Below, in pieces: positions 4,936 to 6,579 of a DNA stretch of 6,579 nucleotides (position 1 is the stretch's first letter; each line of letters opens with the position of its first letter). Location: contig JAGQUL010000048.1 in assembly GCA_020438525.1 (NCBI GenBank), forward strand, positions 1-6,579, read 5' to 3'. A program made the position numbers and the translations under genes. Under the pieces are notes generated by a model. That model made no database searches, had not been told where the DNA came from, and saw only the letters and a program-made list of their open reading frames with translations. Source of the DNA: Thermoleophilia bacterium. Lineage in GTDB: Bacteria > Actinomycetota > Thermoleophilia > Gaiellales > SKUG01.

Positions 4936-6174
4936 TCAGCAGACCGACCGGAGCAGCGGATAGCCCGACGAGGTGAGCAGCGCCTCGACCTCGGCCACGT
5001 GCTCGGCGTTGCGCGTCTGCAGCGTGAGGTCGACGCGCGTCTCGCCGATACGCAGATCGACGCCTTCGCGGTGGTGCTCCACGCCGAGCACGTTGACGCG
5101 TGCGCGGGCGAGCATGCCGAGCAGTCGCGAGAGCTCGCCGGGCCGGTCGGGGATCACGGTTCCGACGTACAGGAACCGGCCCACGGCAGACAGGCCGTGC
5201 CGGATCACGGGGATCAGGTTGGCGGGGTCGATGTTGCCGCCTGCGACCACCAGCGCGACCGGTCCGTCGGTCCGGACCTTGCCGGCGAGCAGCGCGGCGA
5301 GCGAGGCCGCGCCGGCGCCCTCGAGCACCTGCTTGGCTCGCTCCATGCCCCACAGGATCGCGGTCGAGAGCTCTTCCTCCTCGACCTCCACGACCTCGTC
5401 GACGAGCTCGCGCAGGATCGTGAACGTCCGCGCGCCGAGCTGCTTCACGGCGATGCCGTCGGCGATCGTGGGGCTCGCCTCGACCGCGGTCGGCGTGCCG
5501 GCCTCGATCGACGCGCGCAGCGACGGGAACGACGCGGCCTGGACCGCCACGATCCGGCAGTCGGGACGCAGCGCGCGCACGGCGGTCGCAACGCCCGCTG
5601 CGAGCCCGCCGCCGCCGACCGGCACCACGACCGTCGCGACCTCCGGCAGCTGCTCGACCACCTCGAGCCCGAGCGTGCCCTGCCCGGCGATGATCCGGTC
5701 GTCGTCGAACGGGTGCACGAACACCGCGCCGCGCTCCTCGCAGAACGCGTGCGCGGCCTCCAGGGTCGCGGTGAGGTGCTCGCCGGCGAGCTGCACCTGC
5801 GCTCCGTAGGCCTTGGTCGCCTCGACCTTTGCCAGGGAGGCATCCTCCGGCATGAAGATCGTCGCCTCCACGCCGAACTCCGATGCAGCCACCGCAACGC
5901 CCTGCGCGTGGTTGCCGGCGCTCGCCGCCACCACGCCGCGAGCGCGCTCGGCGTCGTCGAGCTGCGCGACCAGGTTGAGCGCGCCGCGCAGCTTGAACGA
6001 TCCGGTGCGCTGCAGGTGCTCGCACTTCATGTAGACGGGGTGACCCACGATCGGGTCGAGCGTCTGCTTGTGCAGCATCGGGGTGCTGCGAATCCGGCCG
6101 CTGATCCGGTCCCGAGCCGCACGGATGTCGTCGAGCGTCACGCCCACGCCATGCACGGTTCCCGGCGCGTCCAT
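4936..6174 (-). CDS. ilvA: Threonine ammonia-lyase with C-terminal ACT domain
   Basis: This is a PLP enzyme that deaminates threonine (and usually serine) to 2-oxobutyrate plus ammonia, feeding isoleucine synthesis or propionyl-CoA. It has 412 residues. The fold-type II catalytic domain (about 12-325) has the PLP lysine K61 in SFKLRGA, SAGNHAQG at 85-92, the phosphate-binding GGGG at 187-190 and GAGAA at 286-290. A single ACT domain (about 330-412) fits the medium-length form, where it senses an amino acid such as isoleucine or valine. An oddity is AGGN at 311-314: Ala replaces the Ser that normally touches the PLP ring nitrogen in this family. The start is the ATG inside TGATG, overlapping the meaB stop by one base, with GAGGAAG about ten bases before it. 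The frame is open further upstream, but that part overlaps meaB and is a shadow. A biosynthetic or a catabolic role is possible; the meaB coupling favours a link to propionate metabolism. Confidence 0.95.
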   Translation of the reverse strand: MDAPGTVHGVGVTLDDIRAARDRISGRIRSTPMLHKQTLDPIVGHPVYMKCEHLQRTGSFKLRGALNLVAQLDDAERARGVVAASAGNHAQGVAVAASEFGVEATIFMPEDASLAKVEATKAYGAQVQLAGEHLTATLEAAHAFCEERGAVFVHPFDDDRIIAGQGTLGLEVVEQLPEVATVVVPVGGGGLAAGVATAVRALRPDCRIVAVQAASFPSLRASIEAGTPTAVEASPTIADGIAVKQLGARTFTILRELVDEVVEVEEEELSTAILWGMERAKQVLEGAGAASLAALLAGKVRTDGPVALVVAGGNIDPANLIPVIRHGLSAVGRFLYVGTVIPDRPGELSRLLGMLARARVNVLGVEHHREGVDLRIGETRVDLTLQTRNAEHVAEVEALLTSSGYPLLRSVC

Positions 6175-6579
6175 CAGCTGAACACTTCCTCGAACAGCCG
6201 CATCGTGCAGGTGAGCGGGTCGAGCTCGCGGCGGTGCATAGCGTCGAGCAGCTCGCGCAGTCGCGGGTCCTCCTCCACGCGAGCGTGCAGGCGTCGCATG
6301 GCGCGTGCGCTCGCGAGCGTGAACACCTCGCTCTCGAGGTTCGCGCGGCGGCGCGCCTGGAAGCGACCGTCCTGCGCCATGAACTCGCGGTGCTCGCGGA
6401 TCACGTCCCACAGCCGCTCGATGCCCTCGTCGCGCACCGCCTCGGTCTCCACGATCGGCGGCGTCCAGTCGCGCTTCTCGAGCGTGAGGATCGATCGCAC
6501 CTGCGAGTGCAGCGTGCGCGCCATCGGGTGGTCGGCCTTGTTGATCACGATGATGTCGGGGATCTCCATCACGCCGGCC
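6174..6579 (-). CDS. meaB: MeaB/MMAA-type GTPase, C-terminal part (5' end outside window)
   Basis: This is the G3E-family GTPase that loads and protects B12-dependent methylmalonyl-CoA mutase. Only about the last 135 residues are present; the frame runs open through the right edge (Ala-Gly-Val before MEIPD), so the gene is cut by the window and not truncated. The visible part starts in the G domain at MEIPDIIVINKAD, which contains the G4 guanine-specificity motif NKAD. It continues through WTPPIVETEA and a DEGIERLWDVI helix, then the RRR-containing C-terminal helical arm that forms the dimer in MeaB. The Walker A, Switch and G3 parts lie beyond the edge. The TGA overlaps the ilvA ATG (TGATG), implying one mRNA and coupled translation. 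A mutase gene upstream of it would be expected. Confidence 0.93.
   Translation of the reverse strand, partial: AGVMEIPDIIVINKADHPMARTLHSQVRSILTLEKRDWTPPIVETEAVRDEGIERLWDVIREHREFMAQDGRFQARRRANLESEVFTLASARAMRRLHARVEEDPRLRELLDAMHRRELDPLTCTMRLFEEVFS

Noticed and set aside
6175..6411. N-terminal extension of ilvA into meaB
   Set aside because: The extension is Arg/Ala/Pro-rich shadow of meaB; the ATG at 6174 matches the family start and the TGATG coupling.

Overview
The window is strongly GC-rich chromosomal DNA. Its codon use is GC-biased and it carries several TAnnnT-type -10 hexamers, two of them ending 6-7 bases before a start codon, as in leaderless transcription. It also has a meaB-ilvA pair. 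Together these suggest a high-GC actinobacterial lineage, possibly Thermoleophilia, but that placement is inference. No rRNA, tRNA, transposase, phage gene or CRISPR array is visible.

Left end (1-499). No convincing protein of normal size is encoded here. The minus strand carries a complete cyclic di-GMP-I (GEMM) riboswitch aptamer at 349-260, with every base I can check against the Vibrio Vc2 aptamer in place: G20, A47, C92, a GNRA loop on one arm and a long second arm. A -10-like hexamer lies just upstream. Downstream come a hairpin that can hide a Shine-Dalgarno sequence, a perfectly spaced AAGGAG, and an ATG opening an ORF of only 28 codons. Beyond the ORF is about 200 bases of nested inverted repeats running to the window edge. 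The target of the switch is therefore a micropeptide, a structured RNA, or a gene outside the window. This is the most interesting part of the window.

Plus-strand block (500-4282). This holds an M17 leucyl aminopeptidase (pepA), an acyl-CoA dehydrogenase, a small two-segment glycine-zipper membrane protein, and a divergent RmlC-type cupin. pepA and the cupin look leaderless. The acyl-CoA dehydrogenase has its own -10 and Shine-Dalgarno. The glycine-zipper gene may be read through from it.

Minus-strand block (4275-6579). Reading leftward from the right edge, this has the C-terminal part of the MeaB/MMAA GTPase, then ilvA (threonine ammonia-lyase with a C-terminal ACT domain) joined to it by a TGATG stop/start overlap, then an unrecognised 175-residue protein whose stop overlaps the stop of the convergent cupin gene. 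The meaB-ilvA pairing makes metabolic sense: threonine gives 2-oxobutyrate, which gives propionyl-CoA and methylmalonyl-CoA, whose B12-dependent mutase is chaperoned by MeaB. The acyl-CoA dehydrogenase may belong to the same broad acyl-CoA metabolism, but nothing in the sequence ties it there.
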